Positions 1 through 5,886 of a stretch of DNA of 5,971 nt are shown here, piece by piece. The stretch is from Flavobacteriales bacterium. Lineage in GTDB: Bacteria; Bacteroidota; Bacteroidia; Flavobacteriales; Parvicellaceae. Every line of letters starts with the position of its first letter. The first letter of the stretch is position 1. The notes below the pieces were generated by a model, which did no database searches, had not been told where the DNA came from, and saw only the letters and a program-made list of their open reading frames with translations. A program made the position numbers and the translations under genes. The stretch is taken from NCBI GenBank assembly GCA_014239715.1, contig JAAZYJ010000299.1, positions 1 to 5,971 of the forward strand. The letters are read 5' to 3'.

Positions 1-591
1 AAGGTCCGTTGCTTCCTTGTTCGCGTTGGCCACTGCTTTTGGCGCAAGACTGCTAAGCCGTTCATTCACGGCTTTCGGCGTCTGGGCAGTTTGATTTTCT
101 AGGGAATACGCGGCGTGGTTGTTATATCCCATGAGTTGGGCTCTTTTCGCACGGAGTTTGATGACGTTTGCCAAGATGGTTCGATTGTCAAAATCACCGC
201 CGCGGCTACCGCGAGAAAGGGATGTTTTATGAATGCGTTCTCGCAAAGCACGATTCGTCAAAGAAGCCATAGGTGGCTGACGACTGGTATTTCTTAAGGT
301 GAGGACATATTTACCGTCTAATTCACGAGATTTGGCTTCACTCGCAGCTGCTTCGATAGCCGCATCAGACAAGCCATCCAATTCATCTTTGGAATCCACC
401 ACAACAGCTAAGGCATTAACCTCTTTTAATACATTCTGACTAAATGTGGTTTGTAAAACGGCCATTTCACCATTAATCTTTTTAAGGGATTCTTTTTCTT
501 CGCTTGATAAATTGGCACCGGATCGTATAAAATCAGTATAATACTTTTCAATTAACCGTTTTGATTCTTTGTCGAGTCCCAATTGGTCTGT
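1..591 (-). pseudogene. dcp: Peptidyl-dipeptidase Dcp (M3 metallopeptidase) fragment, N-terminus lost, continues past left edge
   Basis: The minus strand is open without a stop from 591 down to base 1, about 197 codons. The translation matches the N-terminal helical half of M3 dipeptidyl carboxypeptidases: QLGLDKESKRLIEKYY, DFIRSGANLSSEEK, RGSRGGDFDNR, KLRAKRAQLMGYNNHAAY and QTAQTPKAVNERLSSLAPKA follow in the family order. Dcp removes dipeptides from oligopeptide C-termini using a zinc-binding HExxH site, which lies downstream, outside the window. The frame closes at a TGA (592-594) directly before the segment that aligns near residue 125 of E. coli Dcp (numbered from memory), so the usual first 100-130 residues are absent and no start codon lies at the fragment's head. 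The first in-frame ATG (463-465) would give a shorter protein still. The signal peptide expected for a Bacteroidota Dcp sits just upstream in another frame (552-746). I infer an internal deletion with frameshift in the organism, or an assembly error. The family call is firm; the pseudogene call is less so, because the 3' end is unseen. Confidence 0.8.
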
Positions 592-746
592 TCAGGTTCA
601 TCATTCGGCAATGGAACTATTGAGTCAGATATTGAATCCGACATAACCGTTACATCTGTTATATTTGCCACAGTATCGTGAGTTGGCTGTGAGCAAGCAT
701 TCAACACCAGCGTTAATCCTAATAAAAAAAGTGATTTCTTTAGCAT
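552..746 (-). CDS. Short lipoprotein ORF, probable detached 5' end of the dcp gene
   Basis: This 64-residue frame starts MLKKSLFLLGLTLVLNAC. That is a basic n-region, a hydrophobic core and a lipobox L15-N16-A17-C18, so the product would be processed by signal peptidase II and lipidated at Cys18. No acidic cluster follows the cysteine, so I see no surface-export signal of the Bacteroidota type; a periplasm-facing location is more likely. The remainder is a low-complexity Ser/Asp/Thr-rich linker up to about Thr51, after which the frame reads NWDSTKNQNG and stops. In the overlapping frame the same DNA encodes the start of the conserved Dcp segment (DQLGLDKES), so the last residues are probably out-of-frame Dcp sequence. 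Secreted Dcp proteins of Bacteroidota commonly begin with just such a lipoprotein signal and linker. The best reading is that this is the 5' end of dcp, joined out of frame to its middle. It could instead be a small free lipoprotein, but its position and truncated look argue against that. Confidence 0.6.
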   Translation of the reverse strand: MLKKSLFLLGLTLVLNACSQPTHDTVANITDVTVMSDSISDSIVPLPNDEPEQTNWDSTKNQNG

Positions 747-769
747 ATAGGTTTAATGTAATTTTTTTG

Positions 770-800
770 AAAAGATACAATTGAAAATCAAAATCACAAT
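770..800 (-). promoter_or_regulatory. Candidate promoter for the dcp lipoprotein start
   Basis: On the minus strand ATTG (797-800) is followed after 19 bases by TATCTTTT (770-777). This is one mismatch at each element from the Bacteroidota -33 TTTG and -7 TAnnTTTG consensus. Transcription would begin near 763, leaving a leader of about 17 bases before the ATG at 746. The element overlaps the first codons of the divergent DUF1499 gene, so the two start regions share the same DNA. The elements are imperfect and the stretch is AT-rich, so a chance match is quite possible. Confidence 0.3.
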
Positions 801-1221
801 ATCGACGGCACTCATGGCAGGATTACTTTTTAGCTGCGGCATACCGAATGGTTTAGGTGTGTCTGAAGCTGGGCGATTAAAAAATCCCCCATCTACACCG
901 AACTGTGTTTCTAGCCAAGCACAACCAGAAGACCGTGTTCACTATATGGAACCGTGGAGCTATGACAACTTTGAATACACTCGTGAAAAACTGATCAGCT
1001 GTATTCATGATTTTGGAGATACAAAAATTGTAAGCTCTGACAGCAACTACATACATGCCGTTTTCACTACAGGCTGGATGCGTTGGAAAGATGATGTTGA
1101 ATTTTATCTCGATCGGGAGGAACAACTTATTCATTTCAGATCAGCGTCGAGGATCGGTTATGGAGACCATGGCGTAAACAGGAAAAGAATGAAGAGGCTA
1201 AAAGAATTGTATTTAAATTGA
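781..1221 (+). CDS. DUF1499 family lipoprotein
   Basis: This 146-residue protein begins with a short signal peptide and a lipobox L16-F17-S18-C19, so it is probably a lipoprotein anchored at Cys19. Residues from about 40 to 142 match my recollection of DUF1499: PNCVSS (40-45) with the early conserved Cys, HYMEPWSYD (54-62), IHAVFTTGWMRWKDDVEFYL (91-110) and HFRSASRIGYGDHGVNRKRM (118-137). This fills the usual small single-domain length of the family, whose biochemical function is unknown to me. The start is TTG at 781. The frame is closed by a TAA at 754-756, there is no ATG in between, and the only later ATG near the front (814) would destroy the signal peptide. There is no strong ribosome binding site, only a purine stretch (GAAAAG, 769-774), as is normal in this phylum. 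It is divergent from the broken dcp and lies 35 bases upstream of menB on the same strand, so the two may be co-transcribed. That gives no clear functional link. Confidence 0.82.
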   Translation: MKIKITISTALMAGLLFSCGIPNGLGVSEAGRLKNPPSTPNCVSSQAQPEDRVHYMEPWSYDNFEYTREKLISCIHDFGDTKIVSSDSNYIHAVFTTGWMRWKDDVEFYLDREEQLIHFRSASRIGYGDHGVNRKRMKRLKELYLN

Positions 1222-1246
1222 CAGAGCTTATTACCTTTACTGTCAA
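1218..1246 (+). repeat. Inverted repeat in the DUF1499-menB gap
   Basis: TTGACAG (1218-1224) and CTGTCAA (1240-1246) are perfect 7-base inverted arms separated by 15 bases. The left arm overlaps the TGA stop of the DUF1499 gene, and the right arm ends 10 bases before the menB ATG. There is no T-tract after it, so it is not a standard intrinsic terminator. A TACCTTTA at 1232-1239 inside the loop resembles a -7 element. The repeat could be an operator or a small leader hairpin in front of menB, or it could be chance. Confidence 0.35.
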
Positions 1247-1256
1247 ATCTTGAATT

Positions 1257-2120
1257 ATGACTGATATCGCTTGGCAGGTTGCCCTTCCGGGATCCAGAAA
1301 CGGAAAAGAATTTGAAGACATCACGTATATGAAATGTGGCGGAGTAGCGAGAATTGCTTTCAACCGACCAAATGTTCGAAATGCCTTCAGACCAAATACC
1401 ACAAGCGAGTTGTATCAGGCGTTTTACGATGCCCAGGAAGATACGGCCATAGGCGTTGTACTTCTCTCCGGAGAAGGTCCTTCCACAAAAGACGGTGTAT
1501 ATTCCTTTTGCAGTGGAGGCGATCAAAGTGCCAGAGGGCACCAAGGATATGTTGGAGATGATGGCATGCATCGACTGAATATCCTTGAAGTTCAGCGTCT
1601 GATAAGGTTTATGCCTAAGGTCGTAATCGCTGTTGTCCCCGGTTGGGCAGTGGGTGGAGGACATAGCTTGCATGTTGTTTGCGACCTGACATTAGCCAGT
1701 AAGGAACATGCCATTTTCAAACAAACGGACGCAGATGTGACCAGCTTTGATGGAGGATACGGATCTGCATATCTTGCCAAGATGGTTGGTCAAAAGAAAG
1801 CAAGAGAGATCTTCTTTTTAGGCCGAAATTATTCTGCCCAAGAGGCTTATGAAATGGGCATGGTCAATGCGGTGATCCCCCATAAAGACTTGGAAGAAAC
1901 GGCCTACGAGTGGGCGCAGGAGATTTTGTGCAAATCTCCTACTTCCATTAAAATGTTAAAGTTTTCAATGAACCTAACAGATGATGGAATGGTGGGACAG
2001 CAAGTATTTGCCGGCGAAGCCACACGGCTCGCCTACATGACCGATGAGGCAAAAGAAGGTCGGGATGCGTTTTTAGAAAAACGCAAACCTGATTTCTCAA
2101 AGATCAAATGGCTCCCTTAG
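1257..2120 (+). CDS. menB: 1,4-dihydroxy-2-naphthoyl-CoA synthase (MenB), bicarbonate-independent type
   Basis: MenB is a cytoplasmic crotonase-fold enzyme of menaquinone synthesis. It closes the second ring of o-succinylbenzoyl-CoA to give 1,4-dihydroxy-2-naphthoyl-CoA. The 287-residue length and full set of motifs fit a complete protein: FNRPNVRNAFRP (35-46), the first oxyanion-hole loop CSGGDQ (85-90), PGWAVGGGHSLHVVCDLTLA (128-147) with the second oxyanion-hole Gly, SFDGGYGSAYLA (163-174) with catalytic Asp165, VGQKKAREIFFLGR (177-190), LAYMTDEAKEGRDAF (258-272) with the conserved Tyr260, and KRKPDFS near the C-terminus. Residue 158 in KQTDADV is Asp where the E. coli enzyme has Gly156; this Asp replaces the bicarbonate base, as in M. 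tuberculosis MenB. The ATG at 1257 gives the expected N-terminus up to EDITY; no Shine-Dalgarno is visible. It follows the DUF1499 gene by 35 bases and converges with the secreted-protein gene. No other men gene lies in the window. Confidence 0.96.
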   Translation: MTDIAWQVALPGSRNGKEFEDITYMKCGGVARIAFNRPNVRNAFRPNTTSELYQAFYDAQEDTAIGVVLLSGEGPSTKDGVYSFCSGGDQSARGHQGYVGDDGMHRLNILEVQRLIRFMPKVVIAVVPGWAVGGGHSLHVVCDLTLASKEHAIFKQTDADVTSFDGGYGSAYLAKMVGQKKAREIFFLGRNYSAQEAYEMGMVNAVIPHKDLEETAYEWAQEILCKSPTSIKMLKFSMNLTDDGMVGQQVFAGEATRLAYMTDEAKEGRDAFLEKRKPDFSKIKWLP

Positions 2121-2140
2121 AACTTGTCTGTGTTGAACTG
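2121..2140. other. Convergent 20-base intergenic gap without a visible terminator
   Basis: The menB stop (TAG, 2118-2120) and the stop of the minus-strand secreted-protein gene (TAA, 2141-2143) face each other across 20 bases. I find no stem with a T-tract on either strand here or just inside the gene ends. The two transcripts therefore probably overlap at their 3' ends or are stopped by other means. Confidence 0.5.
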
Positions 2141-5100
2141 TCAATTCGAAATTAAGACTTTCCCTTTGTAAAAATAATTCTCGGTTTGTATCGAATAATA
2201 ATACATGCCCTGCGCTAAATTCAATGGCGCAAGTCCTATTGGCTTGTCCGTTGATTGTATAAAATGTGATTTCAGCTTACCCTCCCCATTAAACAAGCTC
2301 ACCTTCATTATGCCGCGATCTGAAGTGGTTACGTACAGGGATTCTGAATTACTTACGGGATTAGGATAAACAGAGAAAAACGGTTGCTCCTCTTTCGTTA
2401 GTTCTACAGGAAACCCTCCAAGATTGATGTTGTCCACATACAACGCCTGGCCATATCCACCATGATTTCTGAATGAGATCCGTAAGTTGTTGTTCCCGAT
2501 ATAGGAAGAAAGGTCAACAGAGTCCTTTCTCCATTGTGAAGAAGTTGGCACAAACTGACCTGCGGAATAATCAGGTGCCGTTGGGAGATCTGCATCTGCC
2601 TTAAAGTAGACCGTCGTCCAATTCTGCCCGCAGTCATCTGAAACTAAGACTTCGAGTGAATCCTTATTGACCGAGCTGTAACGGGCATAGGCAACATCAA
2701 AGCTGAGCCAACCATTGCCGGCACTACTGAAATCAACAGGCGCTATAATGTCGCAATGATCGCCCCAGGCATACACATTGTAATTATCTACCATCATCGA
2801 ATTAGAGCTGGAGCCGAACCCCCCAACACTGGTCGTTTGTTCCCAGTTGATATTTCCGGTGGAAGCACCTGACCATTCTGATGGTGGAAACATGGTTTCA
2901 AAATCTTCCTGTAATTCTGTTGCAACCGGAGTGTCAATTGTAATGTAGAGAGAATCCAGGTCAGACTGTCCTCCCGCGTTCGTGACTGATAAGGTTACCA
3001 AAAAAGTACCTGTGCTATTAAATGTAACCGCAGGGTTTCGCAAAGTAGAGGTTGGTATACTGGCATTCTCAAAGGTCCAGCTCCAACTCGCCCCTGAATG
3101 ATTTAACATCGAGTGGTCATCAAAATAAAACGTATCGGCCTCACATAATGCGGTCAATGAATTTACCATGATCTTTGCTACAGGTCCATTTGGCGATTCA
3201 TATAAAGGGCTTTCCCATAATCCCTTACCATAGCTCGCCATTCTGATCTTGCCGTCTCGATAGAACGGCTTCAGGATGTCTGTATTGATCTTAACCGGCA
3301 ACCCACTATCATCTACAGCCCAGTTGGACATAGAATTATTCTTGTAGAAAACGGTCATGTTTGAACCAAGGTACACTCCCCCATCAGTACCTCCAATAAG
3401 CGCCATAGAATGTATAGAATGTCCGTCAAGCTCGCCACTGGTAATGTTTATCCAATTAGTTCCACCATCTATGGATCTGTACACTTTGCTTCCATTTGAG
3501 CCATAAGGAAAAGCAATCCAAATGTTGTCGTCATTCGATGGATCCACAGCGATCAATGCTTTTGAAGACGAGATCGGAGTTGACAGTACCGTTGAGGTCG
3601 TCCATTCATTTTCAGTCTTGACAAGTAGACAACTACCGGAAGTACGAACCACCGCATATTGGACCTCAGGTCTTTCCCTAGACACCTCAATGTACGTAAC
3701 CGTATTTCCTGAGCCTCCAGTATATATTGCCGAAAATAATGTTCCCCCGTCTGTGCTCTTAAAGATCTGATTGTTCTTTCCAAGATAAATAATATTGTAA
3801 CAATTGGGGTGGAATTCCATTTCTGAAGACTCCGCTGCCCAATAGCTTTCATTAGGAGCCATGCCCATTGACGCTCCTATGATCGGGTCACCAATGTTCT
3901 CAGGGACGATCTTACTACCTACATCCGACAAATAAACCCTTCTTTCCTGTCCCGGATTTACATATCCCGTTGGCGCCTCACCACCTCCCAGGTTCAGAAA
4001 TTCTCCGGGAGCATAATCCTGGTAGTAAACTGCATTTCCGTTATGATACAGCCCTCCAACCAGAAGATCGACATTCCATCCGGATCCAAACCCCCAGTAA
4101 TCCGAACCGTGAATGCCGTGCATAGAAACATCCGGCTGTGTATTGAAAAAATCAGTAGACTTGTAAATTCCCCCGTCCGTTGAAGCCCAATATTCAGAGC
4201 CAAATTGCCTGAAATCCTGCATATCTACATGCATGCTGTAATTCCAGCATTGGTAGCCATTTACACAATCGAATGTGAGCCCCCCGTCATTTGATCGCCA
4301 CATGTTCAGCCCGCCAATAACAATCTGGTCTGCATCATCCTTATTTCCCATGATTGCACAATTGTAAAACCCCTGATGATAAGCCCACGTGTCAGAGCCC
4401 CTAGCCAGGTTGGGGATAGTAGCCGAGTACGGTCCCCCTACCTGCCCTATCGGATTAATCCAATTGTAACCTCCATCATCACTCCTGAATATTCCGATGT
4501 AACCAATATCTCCAGGCTTTGAATCGCCTATAAGATATGCGTAGACTCTGGTCGTATCGGCTTCAGTTACCGCAATCCTCGCACCGTGGCAATACCTGTC
4601 AGGATCTGTTGAGCTATACCACCCTGAAGACTGCTGCGCCCAAGTTGCTCCCGCATCCGTGGATACATAGAAGTCCACCACATCGTCATCCATCCCATCC
4701 ATAACCAGGTAAAGCTTATCAGGATTCATAGGGTTTGCTTTAATATCATACGCCGGGTCGTTCAATACTGTACTCCATGTATTACCGGCATCTGCACTTC
4801 TTTGCACTCCTGCGTCGCCGGCAATAAGAACAATATTGGGATTTGTTTTGTGAACGTAGATCTCATTTGGATCAAGAGCTGAAGTGTTAAGAGCAATGGT
4901 CCAGGTCAATCCTCCATCTGCTGTCTTGTACAATATGTTTCCTCCTCCGGCATATGCAATATCCGGATTCGTAGGGTCCACAGCTACTGACGTAGTTCCC
5001 CAGCTAGTGCCAAGATCATAAGAGACGTTTGTCCAATTCGTACCCCCATCAATTGATTTATAGATCTCACCCGGTTCAGTACCACAATACATCACATCAG

Positions 5101-5554
5101 GAAAGGCTTCGCAACGTCCTAAAGAATACACGTTGGTCTGATTGGCTTTATAATCTCCCGATTCAGAATACACCTGCAAAGGACCAACCACAGACCACGA
5201 GCCAGCTTTCTCCTCAAGCAAGGATCCACTTCTGAACACTCTTGTGCTGGAGTACTGCTCAAGTTTACTAGAATCAACGAAGCCGGCAAGATCAATAAAA
5301 TCATCTACTCTCCTTCTCCATCGTTTGTAATACTGCGTGTGAAAAGATTTAACAAAGTTGTGCGAGTTGTAATAGCTACGATACAAATTATCGACCTCAA
5401 ACACATTGGGGTTTGCAGAATACATTTTCTGCGCCCATAATGGAGCAATTTCTTGCTCATAAGATGAAGCAATGCTCATCTTTTGAGAAAAACAATGAAC
5501 TGTCGACATTCCCATAATTACCGACCACACAATTAAGACACGTACAGATTTCAT
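2141..5554 (-). CDS. Secreted T9SS cargo: BNR/Asp-box propeller, PKD, MAM-like domain, type A sorting domain
   Basis: This 1137-residue protein starts with a Sec signal peptide (MKSVRVLIVWSVIMGMSTVH, probable cleavage after CFS at 23). Residues 24-115 are an aromatic, basic lead-in I do not recognise. From about 115 to 785 there is a sialidase/sortilin-like beta-propeller with repeated Asp boxes: SIDGGTNW (167-174), TADGGLTW (211-218), SADAGNTW (253-260), STDAGATW (298-305), SDDGGYNW (358-365), SNDGGLTF (421-428), STDGGTLF (600-607) and SIDGGTNW (694-701). A PKD domain follows (about 790-875: SWSWTFENA, NPAVTFNSTGTFLVTLSVTN), then a MAM-like or choice-of-anchor J jelly roll (about 880-1046, opening EDFETMFPPSEW and closing ALYVDNINLG). 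The C-terminus (1058-1137) has the T9SS sorting signature: FSVYPNPVSN, KVSLFNGEGK, GMYYYSIQ and KGKVLISN. The product should cross the outer membrane by T9SS and be cell-attached or released. No catalytic residues are recognisable, so a binding or adhesion role is as likely as an enzyme. Its own promoter candidate lies at 5580-5608. Confidence 0.93.
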   Translation of the reverse strand: MKSVRVLIVWSVIMGMSTVHCFSQKMSIASSYEQEIAPLWAQKMYSANPNVFEVDNLYRSYYNSHNFVKSFHTQYYKRWRRRVDDFIDLAGFVDSSKLEQYSSTRVFRSGSLLEEKAGSWSVVGPLQVYSESGDYKANQTNVYSLGRCEAFPDVMYCGTEPGEIYKSIDGGTNWTNVSYDLGTSWGTTSVAVDPTNPDIAYAGGGNILYKTADGGLTWTIALNTSALDPNEIYVHKTNPNIVLIAGDAGVQRSADAGNTWSTVLNDPAYDIKANPMNPDKLYLVMDGMDDDVVDFYVSTDAGATWAQQSSGWYSSTDPDRYCHGARIAVTEADTTRVYAYLIGDSKPGDIGYIGIFRSDDGGYNWINPIGQVGGPYSATIPNLARGSDTWAYHQGFYNCAIMGNKDDADQIVIGGLNMWRSNDGGLTFDCVNGYQCWNYSMHVDMQDFRQFGSEYWASTDGGIYKSTDFFNTQPDVSMHGIHGSDYWGFGSGWNVDLLVGGLYHNGNAVYYQDYAPGEFLNLGGGEAPTGYVNPGQERRVYLSDVGSKIVPENIGDPIIGASMGMAPNESYWAAESSEMEFHPNCYNIIYLGKNNQIFKSTDGGTLFSAIYTGGSGNTVTYIEVSRERPEVQYAVVRTSGSCLLVKTENEWTTSTVLSTPISSSKALIAVDPSNDDNIWIAFPYGSNGSKVYRSIDGGTNWINITSGELDGHSIHSMALIGGTDGGVYLGSNMTVFYKNNSMSNWAVDDSGLPVKINTDILKPFYRDGKIRMASYGKGLWESPLYESPNGPVAKIMVNSLTALCEADTFYFDDHSMLNHSGASWSWTFENASIPTSTLRNPAVTFNSTGTFLVTLSVTNAGGQSDLDSLYITIDTPVATELQEDFETMFPPSEWSGASTGNINWEQTTSVGGFGSSSNSMMVDNYNVYAWGDHCDIIAPVDFSSAGNGWLSFDVAYARYSSVNKDSLEVLVSDDCGQNWTTVYFKADADLPTAPDYSAGQFVPTSSQWRKDSVDLSSYIGNNNLRISFRNHGGYGQALYVDNINLGGFPVELTKEEQPFFSVYPNPVSNSESLYVTTSDRGIMKVSLFNGEGKLKSHFIQSTDKPIGLAPLNLAQGMYYYSIQTENYFYKGKVLISN

Positions 5555-5579
5555 CCTATGTTAAAGTTTGATTTTGGCT

Positions 5580-5608
5580 TAAAGTTAACAATTATTGCCT
5601 GCACCAAA
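5580..5608 (-). promoter_or_regulatory. Candidate promoter of the T9SS cargo gene
   Basis: On the minus strand TTTG (5605-5608) is followed after 17 bases by TAACTTTA (5580-5587), one base from the TAnnTTTG -7 consensus of Bacteroidota. Transcription would start near 5573, giving a leader of roughly 20 bases before the ATG at 5554. The position directly before a long monocistronic-looking gene supports it; the spacing is at the short end of the usual range. Confidence 0.42.
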
Positions 5609-5789
5609 TAGCGTACAAATAACAACCAATAAAGAACAAATGAATTCGTATTGAAGCGTCATTTTGGATACTCTGCCTCTTTAATAGCTCTATCAACATG
5701 TGCTCACCGTCACGCATAATCAATTTCACCACACAGGTTTCAAGCGAGATCTTTGACATTGAAATGTGGGATAACATTGAATTTAATTG

Positions 5790-5821
5790 TTTGGCAATAA
5801 CATTCATAGATGTTAGATTTG
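5790..5821 (+). promoter_or_regulatory. Consensus Bacteroidota promoter for the rluF-like gene
   Basis: TTTG (5790-5793) is followed after 20 bases by TAGATTTG (5814-5821), a perfect match to both -33 TTTG and -7 TAnnTTTG. Transcription would start near 5828 and leave a leader of about 59 bases before the ATG at 5887. This is the best promoter match in the window and points directly at the downstream gene. Between the two elements lies the dyad TAACAT-N6-ATGTTA (5798-5815), whose right arm touches the -7 element. Confidence 0.6.
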
Positions 5822-5875
5822 CCGTGAAAGAAGTGCAATTCGGCGTAATGCATCAAACTATTTAGAAACTTCTGA

Positions 5876-5881
5876 AGAAGG
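5876..5881 (+). promoter_or_regulatory. Shine-Dalgarno-like site of the rluF-like gene
   Basis: AGAAGG sits five bases before the ATG at 5887. Together with the in-frame TAA at 5884-5886 immediately upstream, it fixes the start codon. It is the only convincing Shine-Dalgarno-like sequence in the window; the other genes show none, as is usual in this phylum. Confidence 0.45.
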
Positions 5882-5886
5882 CGTAA

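Larger units (their letters stand above)
5555..5886. other. 332-base intergenic region between divergent genes
   Basis: This stretch separates the T9SS cargo gene (leftward) from the rluF-like gene (rightward). It contains a candidate promoter for each and a small dyad in the right-hand promoter. The plus strand is broken by many stops. On the minus strand a frame is open from 5852 to 5592 (71 codons from the ATG at 5805-5807), but its product matches no family I know. The candidate cargo promoter overlaps its 3' end, and the rightward promoter overlaps its start. I see no tRNA, riboswitch or terminator. Confidence 0.5.

Noticed and set aside
115..297. 60-codon plus-strand frame across the dcp fragment
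   Set aside because: The minus strand here encodes conserved Dcp motifs, so this is a shadow.
877..1134. 85-codon minus-strand frame across the DUF1499 gene
   Set aside because: Antisense to a gene with clear family motifs, and without any recognisable feature of its own.
1334..1561. 75-codon plus-strand frame inside menB
   Set aside because: An out-of-frame reading of menB with Cys/Arg-rich composition typical of a shadow frame.
1158..1673. 171-codon open frame on the minus strand across menB
   Set aside because: It lies antisense to the firmly identified menB and the end of the DUF1499 gene. Its translation resembles no family, and it has no promoter or start context.
2121..2180. Search for a terminator between the convergent genes
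   Set aside because: No stem longer than about four bases followed by a T-run was found on either strand.
3522..3852. Frames on both strands within the T9SS cargo gene (3522-3770 plus, 3553-3852 minus)
   Set aside because: Both are out of frame with the continuous 1137-codon gene, whose domain motifs run straight through this stretch.
3440..5070. Recurring near-identical short stretches in the cargo gene (for example around 3450-3480 and 5030-5065)
   Set aside because: They encode the repeated Asp-box motif (SIDGGTNW) of the propeller, so they are protein-level repeats and not separate DNA elements.
5756..5767. ACATT-GA-AATGT small inverted repeat
   Set aside because: The arms are only five bases with a two-base gap in AT-rich DNA, with no T-tract and no link to a promoter element.
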